From a virus: DNA of 35,579 bases. Location: the IMG/VR virus record IMGVR_UViG_3300003937_000380, positions 1-35,579 of that record. The stretch is one strand, 5' to 3'. The notes beneath the pieces are model-generated. The model saw only the letters and a program-made list of their open reading frames with translations. It had not been told where the DNA came from and searched no databases. Shown here piece after piece: positions 1-6,569 of this stretch. How positions within the stretch are numbered: the stretch's first letter is position 1; each line of letters begins with the position of its first letter. Made by a program: the position numbers and the translations under genes.

Positions 1-393
1 ATGCCGGAAGTTGCGGGTGCGGGGCCTTCGACGGCGTTCGTCGAACGCGTGTCACATCATCCGGCGGGCACACACGAAGCTGCGGCGATCATCCGTTGGC
101 TGGACGGCCTGCCCGACGCCGACCGTCGGGTGATGGAGCCGGGAACCCTGACCGTGCGCCAGCGCCGGGTCGGAAGCGGCGCCCTGGCTCGAGCGTCAGC
201 GATGCCTCCCGTCCCGCTGCCGGCGTCGGGTGCACCCGGCGAGAGAATCACCATTACCAACCAATTGCCTGGCGGCTTCATCGAGACGTGGACTTTCCAG
301 TGGGTGTCGGGGAGCGGCGGCGGTGGCTGGAAGCAGACAGACTATGAGATGCATGCCCCGGTGGTTGAACCCGAACGCCCGCAGGAGCTTTGA
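1..393 (+). CDS. hypothetical host protein, 130 aa
   Basis: The open frame starts on the first base of the window, so its ribosome-binding site cannot be seen and the true start may lie upstream. The C-terminal half reads like a real protein, with a polar segment (ITNQLPGGFIETWTFQW) and a Gly-rich stretch; the N-terminal half is low in pattern. I see no signal peptide, membrane segment or family motif that I recognise. It precedes dusA on the same strand and lies outside the prophage, so it is probably a chromosomal neighbour of dusA. No function can be assigned. Confidence 0.45.
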   Translation: MPEVAGAGPSTAFVERVSHHPAGTHEAAAIIRWLDGLPDADRRVMEPGTLTVRQRRVGSGALARASAMPPVPLPASGAPGERITITNQLPGGFIETWTFQWVSGSGGGGWKQTDYEMHAPVVEPERPQEL

Positions 394-409
394 AGGTAGG
401 TAGTCAGTT

Positions 410-440
410 GGCCCGGAGAGGGGCCAGTCCTGTCCGGGCC
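410..440. terminator. hairpin after the host hypothetical gene
   Basis: An 8-bp perfect inverted repeat, GGCCCGGA (410-417) and TCCGGGCC (433-440), lies just after the stop at 393. No T-run follows, so it may be a transcript-end structure but not a canonical intrinsic terminator. Confidence 0.3.
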
Positions 441-516
441 AGCGCGGGCGCATTCAGCCGATCGGTGTAAACTATTGATCTCACTGGCAATGCCAGTCTC
501 CACGATCAATGCCCCG

Positions 517-618
517 ATGACGTCCGCCACCGCCCGTTACGCCGATTCCCTGCGCCTGTCCGTTGCCCCGATGATGGATTGGAGCAACACCATTGCAGCA
601 CAAGGGTTTCAAGGGTGA
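517..618 (+). pseudogene. dusA: dusA 5' fragment, split by prophage integration
   Basis: The first 22 codons, ending SLRLSVAPMMDW, match the conserved N-terminus of tRNA-dihydrouridine synthase A (E. coli DusA has RFSVAPMLDWTD at the same place). DusA reduces specific uridines in the tRNA D-loop using FMN and NADPH. After the Trp codon (580-582) the reading frame no longer resembles DusA and stops at 618, giving only 33 residues without the TIM-barrel. The 5' end of dusA is an established prophage integration hotspot, and prophages there commonly rebuild a complete dusA at the other junction. The rest of dusA should lie beyond the right edge of the window. An upstream ATG at 509 stops after three codons, so 517 is the start. 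Confidence 0.8.
553..585. other. prophage attachment site (attL), approximate
   Basis: The dusA-like sequence ends within or just after the MMDW codons (571-582), and phage-like sequence begins afterwards. The core must lie here because the first prophage feature, a terminator, starts at 656. The exact core and its length cannot be fixed without the right junction, which is outside the window. Confidence 0.55.
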
Positions 619-655
619 TGGCACGCCAGTGGCACGTGAGTGTTGTGCCGAACCA

Positions 656-686
656 CGAAAAAAGCCGCCTTTCGGCGGCTTTTTCG
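656..686. terminator. bidirectional intrinsic terminator at the end of the early operon
   Basis: A 7-bp GC stem (AGCCGCC / GGCGGCT) with a TTTC loop is flanked by an A-run on the left and a T-run on the right, so it can terminate transcription in both directions. It lies 9 bp beyond the last early gene. It would stop leftward early transcripts before the attachment site and rightward transcripts from dusA. Confidence 0.85.
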
Positions 687-694
687 TTATGCGG

Positions 695-934
695 TCAGGA
701 TGCCCTTTTCTTCCGTTGTCCGTCCCACCAATCAGCAACGTCGCGGGTGTCGTAGACCTCGCCAGTGCGGGGCGGCAGCAGGCCCGCGCTGTGCTTATTC
801 GCCATCGTCTTCATGCTGGACGCAGGGAAGTAGGCGTCGCGGAGCTGCTCAACGGTCAGCGTGGCACCGAACTGGCCGAACAGCATCCAGAACGTGGCAA
901 AGCCACCGCCACCCATGGTTCCAGGTGCAGACAT
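695..934 (-). CDS. PrtN-like pyocin-activator family regulator, 79 aa
   Basis: Translated from the ATG at 934, the protein opens with a short Gly-rich tail and then ATFWMLFGQFGATLTVEQL, with a later EVYDTRDVADWWDGQRK. This is the pattern of the small PrtN family, whose founding member activates pyocin genes of Pseudomonas aeruginosa. PrtN proteins are short DNA-binding activators. The start overlaps the upstream stop by one base (TGATG), so it is translationally coupled to the gene at 934-1203. It is the last gene of the early operon and sits beside the attachment site, where phages often carry an excisionase. A directionality role is therefore possible, but activation of phage genes is what the family name implies. 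Confidence 0.65.
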   Translation of the reverse strand: MSAPGTMGGGGFATFWMLFGQFGATLTVEQLRDAYFPASSMKTMANKHSAGLLPPRTGEVYDTRDVADWWDGQRKKRAS

Positions 935-1203
935 CAACCTGTACCTCCCACCAGTCGAAGCTGCAGTTGGGGTGCCGGCACTGGGGGGCCTGCAGACAGC
1001 TGTACCGCTTGCAGCGCGTGCTGCTTGTGCCAGTGCGCCCAAGCCAGGTCGAACGTCGGGTGCTTCGCGGTGGTACTGCAACGGCATTCGATGAGGTGGC
1101 CACCGCCCGCGGCCTCCCGGCGTAGATCATGGATGTATCGCGCTCGGTGGCCCTCGGGGCAGGCGGGTAGGGTGCGCGGTGGCGTCTTCTGCTGCTGTGT
1201 CAT
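934..1203 (-). CDS. small Cys/His-rich phage protein, 89 aa
   Basis: I do not recognise a named family. The protein starts MTQQQKTPPRTLPACPEGHRA and contains CPEGH, then HLIECRC, then a stretch with AWAHWHKQHA, so several Cys and His residues could bind a metal. The start ATG overlaps the stop of the preceding 51-aa gene (ATGA), and its own stop overlaps the PrtN-like start. It is therefore translated as part of a tightly coupled early operon. The dense coupling and clear codon structure support a real gene of unknown function. Confidence 0.65.
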   Translation of the reverse strand: MTQQQKTPPRTLPACPEGHRARYIHDLRREAAGGGHLIECRCSTTAKHPTFDLAWAHWHKQHALQAVQLSAGPPVPAPQLQLRLVGGTG

Positions 1204-1355
1204 GCGGTCTCCCGCATCAGAGCGGCTCTGATCAGATCAATGTCCTCGCCAGCCTGCCCACTGCAGCAGCATTTGCGGCGCAGGGTCAGGATCTTTTGGA
1301 TAGCGGTTTCTACATCGGTAGTTGTGCCAGGGAAAAGGAGTAGCTGCTCAGCCAT
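1200..1355 (-). CDS. small hypothetical protein, 51 aa
   Basis: This short frame runs from ATG 1355 to TGA 1200-1202. It begins MAEQLLLFPGTTTDVETA and ends LIRAALMRETA, with a KCCCSG segment in the middle. It starts 8 bases inside the end of the upstream gene and ends in an ATGA overlap with the next one, so it fits the gap between two coupled genes exactly. The Cys triplet is unusual. No family recognised. Confidence 0.6.
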   Translation of the reverse strand: MAEQLLLFPGTTTDVETAIQKILTLRRKCCCSGQAGEDIDLIRAALMRETA

Positions 1356-1971
1356 TGCCCACCGCCTGGCTGTCGATCACGCGGGCGATGATCGCTGCGT
1401 TCTCTTCTGCATCCGGCCCGACGAAGTTGCCGATGATGTCGTTCCCGTGCGAGAGCTGGTAGCAGGTTTCGAGCTTGCTCAGGCCCCATCCTTCCGGCAG
1501 TTCACCCAGGTTCACGGCCTGCGCGGACGGGGCAGAGTAAAGCTTGGTTCCGAGTGGGAGCCTGTGCGCGCGCAGAGGGCCAAGCAACCCGATCTTGTAT
1601 CCGTCGTCGCTGAGTGCGATTTCGCCAACCGGCTCCTGCCCCACCGGCTGGCGGTCGGCGAGGGCGGCAGAAAGCACGCGCCGCAGAACCTCTCCAAGTT
1701 GGGTGTTCCGGTATAAGCCCGGATGATCGAGTTTGCCCCGCTCGATGCTTTCCGCGATGACGCCAACGATGCGGGCATCGTCGGGAAGCATCCAGGCACT
1801 ATGCTGACCACCCGGGAAGGGTTGGGCGGAGAGCGCGGCGGCTACTGCAGCGATGTACGCGCCTTTACCGAAGGGACTGATGCCGGCCAGGATGCTGCCA
1901 GCGGTGTGAGGCATGCCAGCGCTCTCGAACTCGGCGGCGAGGAACCGGCGGGCGGTGTCGATATCAACCAT
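1348..1971 (-). CDS. hypothetical phage protein, 207 aa
   Basis: I start this gene at the ATG at 1971 (MVDIDTARRFLA), because it overlaps the stop of the upstream gene by 8 bp and avoids an unnatural extension. The N-terminal third is Ala-rich and helical. The C-terminal half contains GTKLYSAP, a motif like the G-x-x-LY-xAP tails in variable early proteins of many phages. Those families have no known function. It lies in the early accessory cluster downstream of the primase gene, where small anti-host or regulatory proteins often reside. Confidence 0.7.
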   Translation of the reverse strand: MVDIDTARRFLAAEFESAGMPHTAGSILAGISPFGKGAYIAAVAAALSAQPFPGGQHSAWMLPDDARIVGVIAESIERGKLDHPGLYRNTQLGEVLRRVLSAALADRQPVGQEPVGEIALSDDGYKIGLLGPLRAHRLPLGTKLYSAPSAQAVNLGELPEGWGLSKLETCYQLSHGNDIIGNFVGPDAEENAAIIARVIDSQAVGNG

Positions 1972-2194
1972 GGTCAATGTCCTCCGCAACGCAGCGAGCA
2001 GCATCGGCCAGATGCTCGATGGAGTCAGAGTCGATCCGGTCCAGTGCCTGCGCCATGGTGTAGCCCATCTCGCTCAGCCAATCGTGACGGTTCAGCACCA
2101 GGGCGGCGGTCAGCGATTCACCGGTGGATAGGGCACCGGTGTCGCCACGACGGCGTGCGTACAGCGACACCTGAATAACGCGATCAAGGTTCAT
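1964..2194 (-). CDS. hypothetical early protein, 76 aa
   Basis: The frame from ATG 2194 gives a soluble, acidic protein (MNLDRVIQVSLYARR..., ending CVAEDIDHG). No membrane segment or recognised motif is visible. Its start overlaps the stop of the upstream zinc-knuckle gene by 4 bp (ATGA), and its end overlaps the next gene by 8 bp, the usual spacing in this operon. Function unknown. Confidence 0.65.
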   Translation of the reverse strand: MNLDRVIQVSLYARRRGDTGALSTGESLTAALVLNRHDWLSEMGYTMAQALDRIDSDSIEHLADAARCVAEDIDHG

Positions 2195-2433
2195 GCCTTC
2201 TGTCCTTCGGCTTGCTGGTCGATATCCTTGGACAACTTCACGCCGCAGAACGGGCAGAACGTCGGCTTTACCGCCCAGGGCGAATGACCGCGCTTCTTCT
2301 CGACGGACTTGGTTGCGATGGTCACCGTGGAACTGACGGCGTCGCCCAGGAAGAAGGAACGTGACAATCGTGTGTTGGCGCCAGCCTCAGCCAGGCGCTG
2401 GTCGACCTTGTCCATGCAATCGCAGGCACTCAT
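2191..2433 (-). CDS. zinc-knuckle hypothetical protein, 80 aa
   Basis: From ATG 2433 the protein begins MSACDCMDKVDQRL and carries KPTFCPFCGVKLS near its end. The CPFCG element plus the N-terminal CDC pair suggests a small metal-binding fold. Short proteins ending in TFCPFCG-like motifs are common in phage early regions, but I know no function for them. The longer frame upstream of 2433 is Pro/Arg-rich shadow coding of the neighbouring gene, so I reject that start. It overlaps the gene before and after it by 4 bp each. Confidence 0.65.
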   Translation of the reverse strand: MSACDCMDKVDQRLAEAGANTRLSRSFFLGDAVSSTVTIATKSVEKKRGHSPWAVKPTFCPFCGVKLSKDIDQQAEGQKA

Positions 2434-2606
2434 GCGGCACCCCCGGTGCGGCGAACGGCCATTGGGGCGCGGCGGCGCAGCGCCTGCGGGATCTGGCCCA
2501 CGGCCATTCCGCTGTGACGCCGGCGAGCGGGCCGGGTGATCCACAGCCTGTGCAGGACAGCGCCGGCGGATGCGGGGGCGACGCAGAGAAGGATCAGCTC
2601 AAGCAT
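2430..2606 (-). CDS. small membrane-anchored or secreted hypothetical protein, 58 aa
   Basis: From ATG 2606 the protein opens with a hydrophobic helix (LELILLCVAPASAGAVL) and then becomes strongly basic (RPARRRHSG, LRRRAPMAVRR). That suggests a single membrane segment with a cytoplasmic basic tail, or a signal-like N-terminus. It overlaps the upstream P-loop gene by 8 bp and the downstream gene by 4 bp. No family recognised. Confidence 0.5.
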   Translation of the reverse strand: MLELILLCVAPASAGAVLHRLWITRPARRRHSGMAVGQIPQALRRRAPMAVRRTGGAA

Positions 2607-2922
2607 TAGCCACCCCCTGGCGGCGAATGCCGATCGCGGCCAGCACTTGGTCGATGTGCAGCAGTCGGCTCCCGAGCAGCTGCGCCGCCCGTTGGCCGTA
2701 GTCCCGGCAGTTGGCCAGGTACAGGTAGCCGTGGCGCTGTAGGCGGTCGCCTGTGAGCTGGACATCGTCTAGGTCGCGGACATGGCGCAGGCCCAGGTTG
2801 GCGGCAATTACCTGGCCGTGCAGCGTCTTGCCGCTGCCCTGGGGGCCGTAGAGGACTTTGGACAGAGGTGCGGTGGTTTCCTGCGGGCCAAGGAGGGTCT
2901 GATGCTTGCGGTACTCAGCCAT
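2599..2922 (-). CDS. small P-loop protein, 107 aa
   Basis: The protein carries a clean Walker A motif, YGPQGSGKT, at about residues 26-34 after a short N-terminus, followed by LRHVRDLDDVQLTGDRL, which has acidic residues where a Walker B could be. At about 107 aa it is too short for a full AAA+ ATPase and may be a nucleotide-kinase-like or truncated P-loop domain. The start ATG 2922 lies 8 bases inside the upstream gene; the longer frame to 2997 is shadow. It is encoded near the primase-helicase, so a role in replication is possible but not shown. Confidence 0.65.
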   Translation of the reverse strand: MAEYRKHQTLLGPQETTAPLSKVLYGPQGSGKTLHGQVIAANLGLRHVRDLDDVQLTGDRLQRHGYLYLANCRDYGQRAAQLLGSRLLHIDQVLAAIGIRRQGVANA

Positions 2923-3340
2923 GGGCCACCTCCTGCGCGGCAGCGGCCACGGCGCTGTGGCTAGCCTTAGCGCTTGGCAGCATGTTGGCCACCTCAAACG
3001 GGAAGGGCAGGCGGTTGGCCAGCTCGGCTAGCTCGGCGGAGATCCACTCTGCCTCGATGGCGAAGTCCTCGCTGCCACTGGTCTGCACCCAGCCGGCCGC
3101 GTTGCCCCGGCGGCGCTCAAGCACCTGCTGGGCGGTCTTGTTGCCCCCCATATCCAACTGTGCGGTGACGATCACCTTGTTATGGGTGATGTGCATCGTC
3201 AGGGTTGCGCTGCAGCCCGGGGCGGGCGTGGCAGCAAATCCACACTTTCCCCCGGCCGTGCTAGCCTTCGCCCCAGGTCCGGTGCTGGAAGCCTCCGTAT
3301 TTGCCCTGGTGTGGTCGGTACTGCCGATCATGTCGTGCAT
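2915..3340 (-). CDS. hypothetical protein with strong RBS cassette, 141 aa
   Basis: The start at 3340 is supported by the cassette CAGGAGAGAACC-ATG-CAC, which recurs upstream of two mini-ORFs near the primase gene. The protein is soluble with a low-complexity N-terminus and a more ordered C-terminal half (TMHITHNKVIVTAQLDMGG; AIEAEWISAELAELANRL). I recognise no family. It is the first gene after the primase-helicase and opens the cluster of small early genes. Confidence 0.65.
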   Translation of the reverse strand: MHDMIGSTDHTRANTEASSTGPGAKASTAGGKCGFAATPAPGCSATLTMHITHNKVIVTAQLDMGGNKTAQQVLERRRGNAAGWVQTSGSEDFAIEAEWISAELAELANRLPFPFEVANMLPSAKASHSAVAAAAQEVAHG

Positions 3341-3352
3341 GGTTCTCTCCTG
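3335..3352 (-). promoter_or_regulatory. RBS/start cassette, copy 3
   Basis: On the minus strand this reads CAGGAGAGAACCATGCAC: an AGGAG ribosome-binding site, spacer and ATG-CAC start. The same 18 bases occur at 6153-6170 and 6250-6267. Confidence 0.8.
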
Positions 3353-3416
3353 AACTTCGTTGGTGGATGGCCTTGGGGTCAGAGGTGGTGCTCTGCCCGC
3401 CGGGCCGCTTTTGCTC

Positions 3417-6110
3417 TTACTTCTGGAACACCCAACAGCGAACGGCTACGCCGGCTCCGCTCATGTTGGTTCTGATGCTGCTGTTGACGGTCAGATTGGG
3501 GTCGAGCAGCTTGTGGCGCCGCGAGTCACGCAAGTACGTGCGCAGCAACTTGAGGTCCGGCACGGGCTGGCTGTGGTGCGCGGCCTTGGCCAGGAAGTCG
3601 TTTAGGTTGATAGCGATGCGCTGCGAGTCGCGCGAGTGGTTGACCACCGGCCGCTCTCCGTTGCCGACGCTTTCCAGGTACTCGTAGGTTTCCCAGAACT
3701 CGTTGACAAGGGGATGGTCAGCGCTGATCGCCGACTGACGTTCCAAGGCCATCGCCACCAGCTTCAGGCGGGTTTCTTCGACCATCACAGTGGGAATGTC
3801 GACCACCAGGCGCAGGCCATCGAGCAGCGCCAGCATCTGCGAGTGGTTCTTGATGAGGCGCTCCATGCGCAGTTCCTTGTTCTCGCGCAGCTTTGCTTCG
3901 TAGAAGCGCACGCGCTCCCCGAACTTCTCCAGCACCTTCTCCTCAGCGCGCACGGCTTTAATGAGGAAATAGCTCAGATCCTCGACCTGCAGAGCATTGA
4001 GGTTATCGGCCGCTTGGCGGCTCTCGGTGGTGGCATGCGGTTTGCGGAAATGCAGCTTGACGATACGGGTCATGATCGCCTCGCTGGCATCGACTGCCGC
4101 GTTCTGGCTGATGACGATGGTTCCCCGGAAAGGCGGCTCATAGGTTTCGTTGCCGCCGTTGCGCACACCTCGGGTGGCCAGCGTCCCGCCGCCGTAGTAG
4201 TCCTTCAGTTCATCCCACTCAAACGATTTGGAGTGCGCCTTATCCGGCGCATCACGGTCGGCTTCCAGCAGCACCACCGGCATGCCCGAGGTCTGGCCCA
4301 TGGCGCGGGCGCGGCCGGCCTTGGACGACTTGGCCGGGTCGAAGCCCTCGTAATCGCTGCGCGCCAGCAGCTTCCACAGGAAGGTCAGCAGCGTGGTCTT
4401 GCCGGCACCGGCTTCACCGGTGGCCTCCAAGAACGGGAAGGACTTGTGCGTGCTGCGGATCTGGTTGGCGAACAGCGAGCCGAACCAGAACACCAAGGCG
4501 ACCATGCCGTTGGTGCCAAAGCAGGTCCACAACCACTGCAACCACTCGGTGCGATAGCTGTCGTGGTCGCGCTGGATGTCCATGCGGATGGAGCGCTGGG
4601 TGGTCTTGATGCGCAGCTTCTTGAAGTCGAAGTAGTCCTCGGCGTTGGCTTGGGCAATCTCACCGTGACGCACGGCCAGGTCGCCAAAGATGTACGCCTG
4701 GTGATCGGGGGTGTAGCCCACGAAATCGACCGTGTGGACCTCTTTGATGTTGTCCAGCTGGATCTTCATGATCTGCAGCAGCTGGCTGGCAGTGCCGTCG
4801 AAGATGGCGCCGCGCGCAATGTGGCCCAGGCGGTCGCGGAAAGATGGCGCGTTGAGCGCTTGCGACGATGTGAAAGTGCCGGTGGCTGCTGCGCCGTCGT
4901 GAGGGAACTCCACGCGGAAGTAGTACCAGGCATCGTCGGTGACTTCGTTGCGCTGGTAGTACAGAGCCTTGGGGTAGCAGTTGGCGATCTCGCGCACGTT
5001 GCAGCAACCTCGGCGGATCTTCTCCACCGTCTCTTCGTCCAGGTCTTCCTCGATATCTTCCTTGCGGGTGGCCTGCTCGCGGCACAGCTTGTCGAACCGC
5101 ACCGGGTCGAACTCAAACCAGTAGAGCCGGTTGCGGTGGTCCAGGTGAAACTGCGTGCGCTGCTCGCGCCCGTAGATGATCAGGCCCTTGTCCATGGCAG
5201 TCTTGGCCAGCAGCAGCGCGCCGTTGTGCAGAGCCAGGTCCACGTCCTCCTGCCAGACAGCATCGCCGTCCTCCGCAGCTTGGGCGCGCAGATGCAGGTC
5301 ATTCCAATCGGTCTTCTTGTCGCCCGGCTGTTCGATCTGCGCCGCTTTGCAGGTGAAGCCCAGCTTCTCGGCCCGGCGCACGTGCTTGACGGTGTAGGCG
5401 CGGGCGCTCGGCTCGTTGTCCAAGCCCCACACCAGCGTGGGGAGGTCGTTGGGCCGGGCGTCGCGCAGTTCCTTGAGCGAAAGCTCGGGGTAGGCATTGC
5501 TGGACATGGCCGCGACGGCACAGACACCGCGCTGCAGCAGCGCGATGGCGTCGAAGATGCCTTCCACAATCCACACCTGGCGCGCGGTACGAAGTTGGTC
5601 CTTCGCGCCGGCGCCCCACCACACACCGGCGTAGCTTTCGCCGGGGGCAAAGCGGGCTTTCATCTTGCCGAAGCGGTGCGGGCGGTCGATCAGCCGTTCC
5701 CACCAGCCGCCTTTGACCAGGGGGAATCGGACAGTGGCGGTGCCTTCGCGCTTGGCCCGGTCGTAGTAGCTTTCCTGCGTATACAGGTCTCTCAGCGCCT
5801 TGACGTTGAAGCCGCGGCCGGTGGCCAGGTATGCGTCGGCGGCGGCATTGGGCGCCTGCTCCGTCTGCGGGTTGGTCTTGGAGTAGTCATCGAACAGGTC
5901 GTCGTACAGGTCGCGCACACGCACTTCCTGCCCGCACTTGGCCTGCCGGCCGCAGCGCAGCACCCACGGTGTCTGGAAGCTGGTGTAAAGCTCCTTCTTG
6001 CCGCAGTGCGGGCACTTGCCGCCGCGCATGTAGGGCGTGCCGTTGCGATGCTTGAGGCCATAGTCCCGCTCGATGCGCGACAGGACCTGCTGGCGAATTT
6101 CTTCCTGCAT
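3417..6110 (-). CDS. TOPRIM primase-helicase replication protein, 897 aa
   Basis: This is the replication protein of the phage. An N-terminal zinc ribbon (C33, C36, C53, C59) is followed by a TOPRIM core with its glutamate in WIVEGIFDAIAL (about E183) and an acidic site in WGLDNE (about D231), then DWNDLH. The C-terminal half is a P-loop helicase with Walker A GEAGAGKT at about 565-572 and Walker B-like VVLLEADRD at about 612-620. A sensor-like strand, TIVISQN, comes later. It likely synthesises primers and unwinds DNA. Phage P2 instead uses the rolling-circle nickase gpA, which I do not find here; a zinc-ribbon primase joined to a helicase recalls the alpha protein of satellite phage P4. The start at 6110 has only a weak AAGG upstream and sits 6 nt after the stop of a 13-aa ORF, so translation may be coupled. 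Confidence 0.88.
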   Translation of the reverse strand: MQEEIRQQVLSRIERDYGLKHRNGTPYMRGGKCPHCGKKELYTSFQTPWVLRCGRQAKCGQEVRVRDLYDDLFDDYSKTNPQTEQAPNAAADAYLATGRGFNVKALRDLYTQESYYDRAKREGTATVRFPLVKGGWWERLIDRPHRFGKMKARFAPGESYAGVWWGAGAKDQLRTARQVWIVEGIFDAIALLQRGVCAVAAMSSNAYPELSLKELRDARPNDLPTLVWGLDNEPSARAYTVKHVRRAEKLGFTCKAAQIEQPGDKKTDWNDLHLRAQAAEDGDAVWQEDVDLALHNGALLLAKTAMDKGLIIYGREQRTQFHLDHRNRLYWFEFDPVRFDKLCREQATRKEDIEEDLDEETVEKIRRGCCNVREIANCYPKALYYQRNEVTDDAWYYFRVEFPHDGAAATGTFTSSQALNAPSFRDRLGHIARGAIFDGTASQLLQIMKIQLDNIKEVHTVDFVGYTPDHQAYIFGDLAVRHGEIAQANAEDYFDFKKLRIKTTQRSIRMDIQRDHDSYRTEWLQWLWTCFGTNGMVALVFWFGSLFANQIRSTHKSFPFLEATGEAGAGKTTLLTFLWKLLARSDYEGFDPAKSSKAGRARAMGQTSGMPVVLLEADRDAPDKAHSKSFEWDELKDYYGGGTLATRGVRNGGNETYEPPFRGTIVISQNAAVDASEAIMTRIVKLHFRKPHATTESRQAADNLNALQVEDLSYFLIKAVRAEEKVLEKFGERVRFYEAKLRENKELRMERLIKNHSQMLALLDGLRLVVDIPTVMVEETRLKLVAMALERQSAISADHPLVNEFWETYEYLESVGNGERPVVNHSRDSQRIAINLNDFLAKAAHHSQPVPDLKLLRTYLRDSRRHKLLDPNLTVNSSIRTNMSGAGVAVRCWVFQK

Positions 6111-6116
6111 GCCGTT

Positions 6117-6158
6117 TCAGCCTTGGCGAGCCGCAGTAGCGGCGTGGTGGTGGTGCAT
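6117..6158 (-). CDS. 13-aa leader ORF before the primase gene
   Basis: It reads MHHHHAATAARQG and has the strong CAGGAGAGAACC ribosome-binding cassette. Its stop is 6 nt before the primase start, whose own ribosome-binding site is poor. Its likely role is to deliver ribosomes to the primase gene. Four consecutive His codons could also make it sensitive to charged tRNA-His, which is speculation. Confidence 0.5.
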   Translation of the reverse strand: MHHHHAATAARQG

Positions 6159-6170
6159 GGTTCTCTCCTG
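6153..6170 (-). promoter_or_regulatory. RBS/start cassette, copy 1
   Basis: Identical 18 bases to the copies at 3335 and 6250. It drives the 13-aa ORF. Confidence 0.8.
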
Positions 6171-6219
6171 GCATTCGCCGACGGCGGTGGTGCGCCGCCG
6201 GGAATGGGGTTTGGTCGAA

Positions 6220-6255
6220 TTAAGGGGTGCTGCCGGCATGTAAAGGGATGTGCAT
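6220..6255 (-). CDS. 11-aa mini-ORF in the primase leader
   Basis: It reads MHIPLHAGSTP and has the same strong ribosome-binding cassette as its neighbours. It ends 62 nt before the start of the 13-aa ORF. It has no family and is probably a relic or regulatory product of the tandem duplication. Confidence 0.35.
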   Translation of the reverse strand: MHIPLHAGSTP

Positions 6256-6267
6256 GGTTCTCTCCTG
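6250..6267 (-). promoter_or_regulatory. RBS/start cassette, copy 2
   Basis: Identical 18 bases to the copies at 3335 and 6153. It drives the 11-aa ORF. Confidence 0.8.
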
Positions 6268-6270
6268 TTT

Positions 6271-6302
6271 ACCCATGGCGCCGGTGGTGCGCCGCCATGG
6301 GT
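6271..6302 (-). other. strong stem-loop just upstream of RBS copy 2
   Basis: A perfect 10-bp inverted repeat, ACCCATGGCG (6271-6280) and CGCCATGGGT (6293-6302), has a 12-nt loop. No T-run follows on the minus strand, so it is more likely an RNA-processing, pausing or translation-control element than a terminator. It lies between the stop of the upstream gene (6312) and the mini-ORF ribosome-binding site. Confidence 0.65.
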
Positions 6303-6311
6303 GGTGTGGGG

Positions 6312-6569
6312 CTATTCGTCCGCAGGCTTGGAACGGGCGAGAATTCCGCGCAGGTCATCGGTGATGTACTCGGCCACGGCCGAGGTGTGGTCAGCCGTGA
6401 TACCCAGCACCTTTGCCGCCTCCGCAGGCAGGACGGCGATCAGCTCCACTGCGTAGGAAATGCGCCAGAGGCGCGTCACGTCGTCGGCGCTGATGAGGTG
6501 CCCGTGTGGGTCGGCATTGGCTGGCGGCGGGCTGCGGTGCGGCGGCAGATGACCGTTCTGGCTGCCCAT
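6312..6569 (-). CDS. hypothetical early protein, 85 aa
   Basis: The N-terminus is Pro/His-rich (HLPPHRSPPPANADPHGHL) and is followed by a helical domain (VTRLWRISYAVELIAVLPAE; VAEYITDDLRGILA). No membrane segment or named family is recognised. The start overlaps the previous stop by one base (TGATG), so it is coupled to the gene at 6569-6877. It is the last gene before the untranslated hairpin region that leads to the primase gene. Confidence 0.65.
   Translation of the reverse strand: MGSQNGHLPPHRSPPPANADPHGHLISADDVTRLWRISYAVELIAVLPAEAAKVLGITADHTSAVAEYITDDLRGILARSKPADE

Larger units (their letters stand above)
6153..6296 (-). repeat. tandem duplication of RBS cassette plus GC hairpin, period 97 bp
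   Basis: Two blocks recur at the same 97-bp offset: the 18-bp RBS/start cassette (6153 and 6250) and the 15-bp block CGGTGGTGCGCCGCC (6185-6199 and 6282-6296). The sequence between them has diverged. This looks like an old tandem duplication of an untranslated region. Confidence 0.7.
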
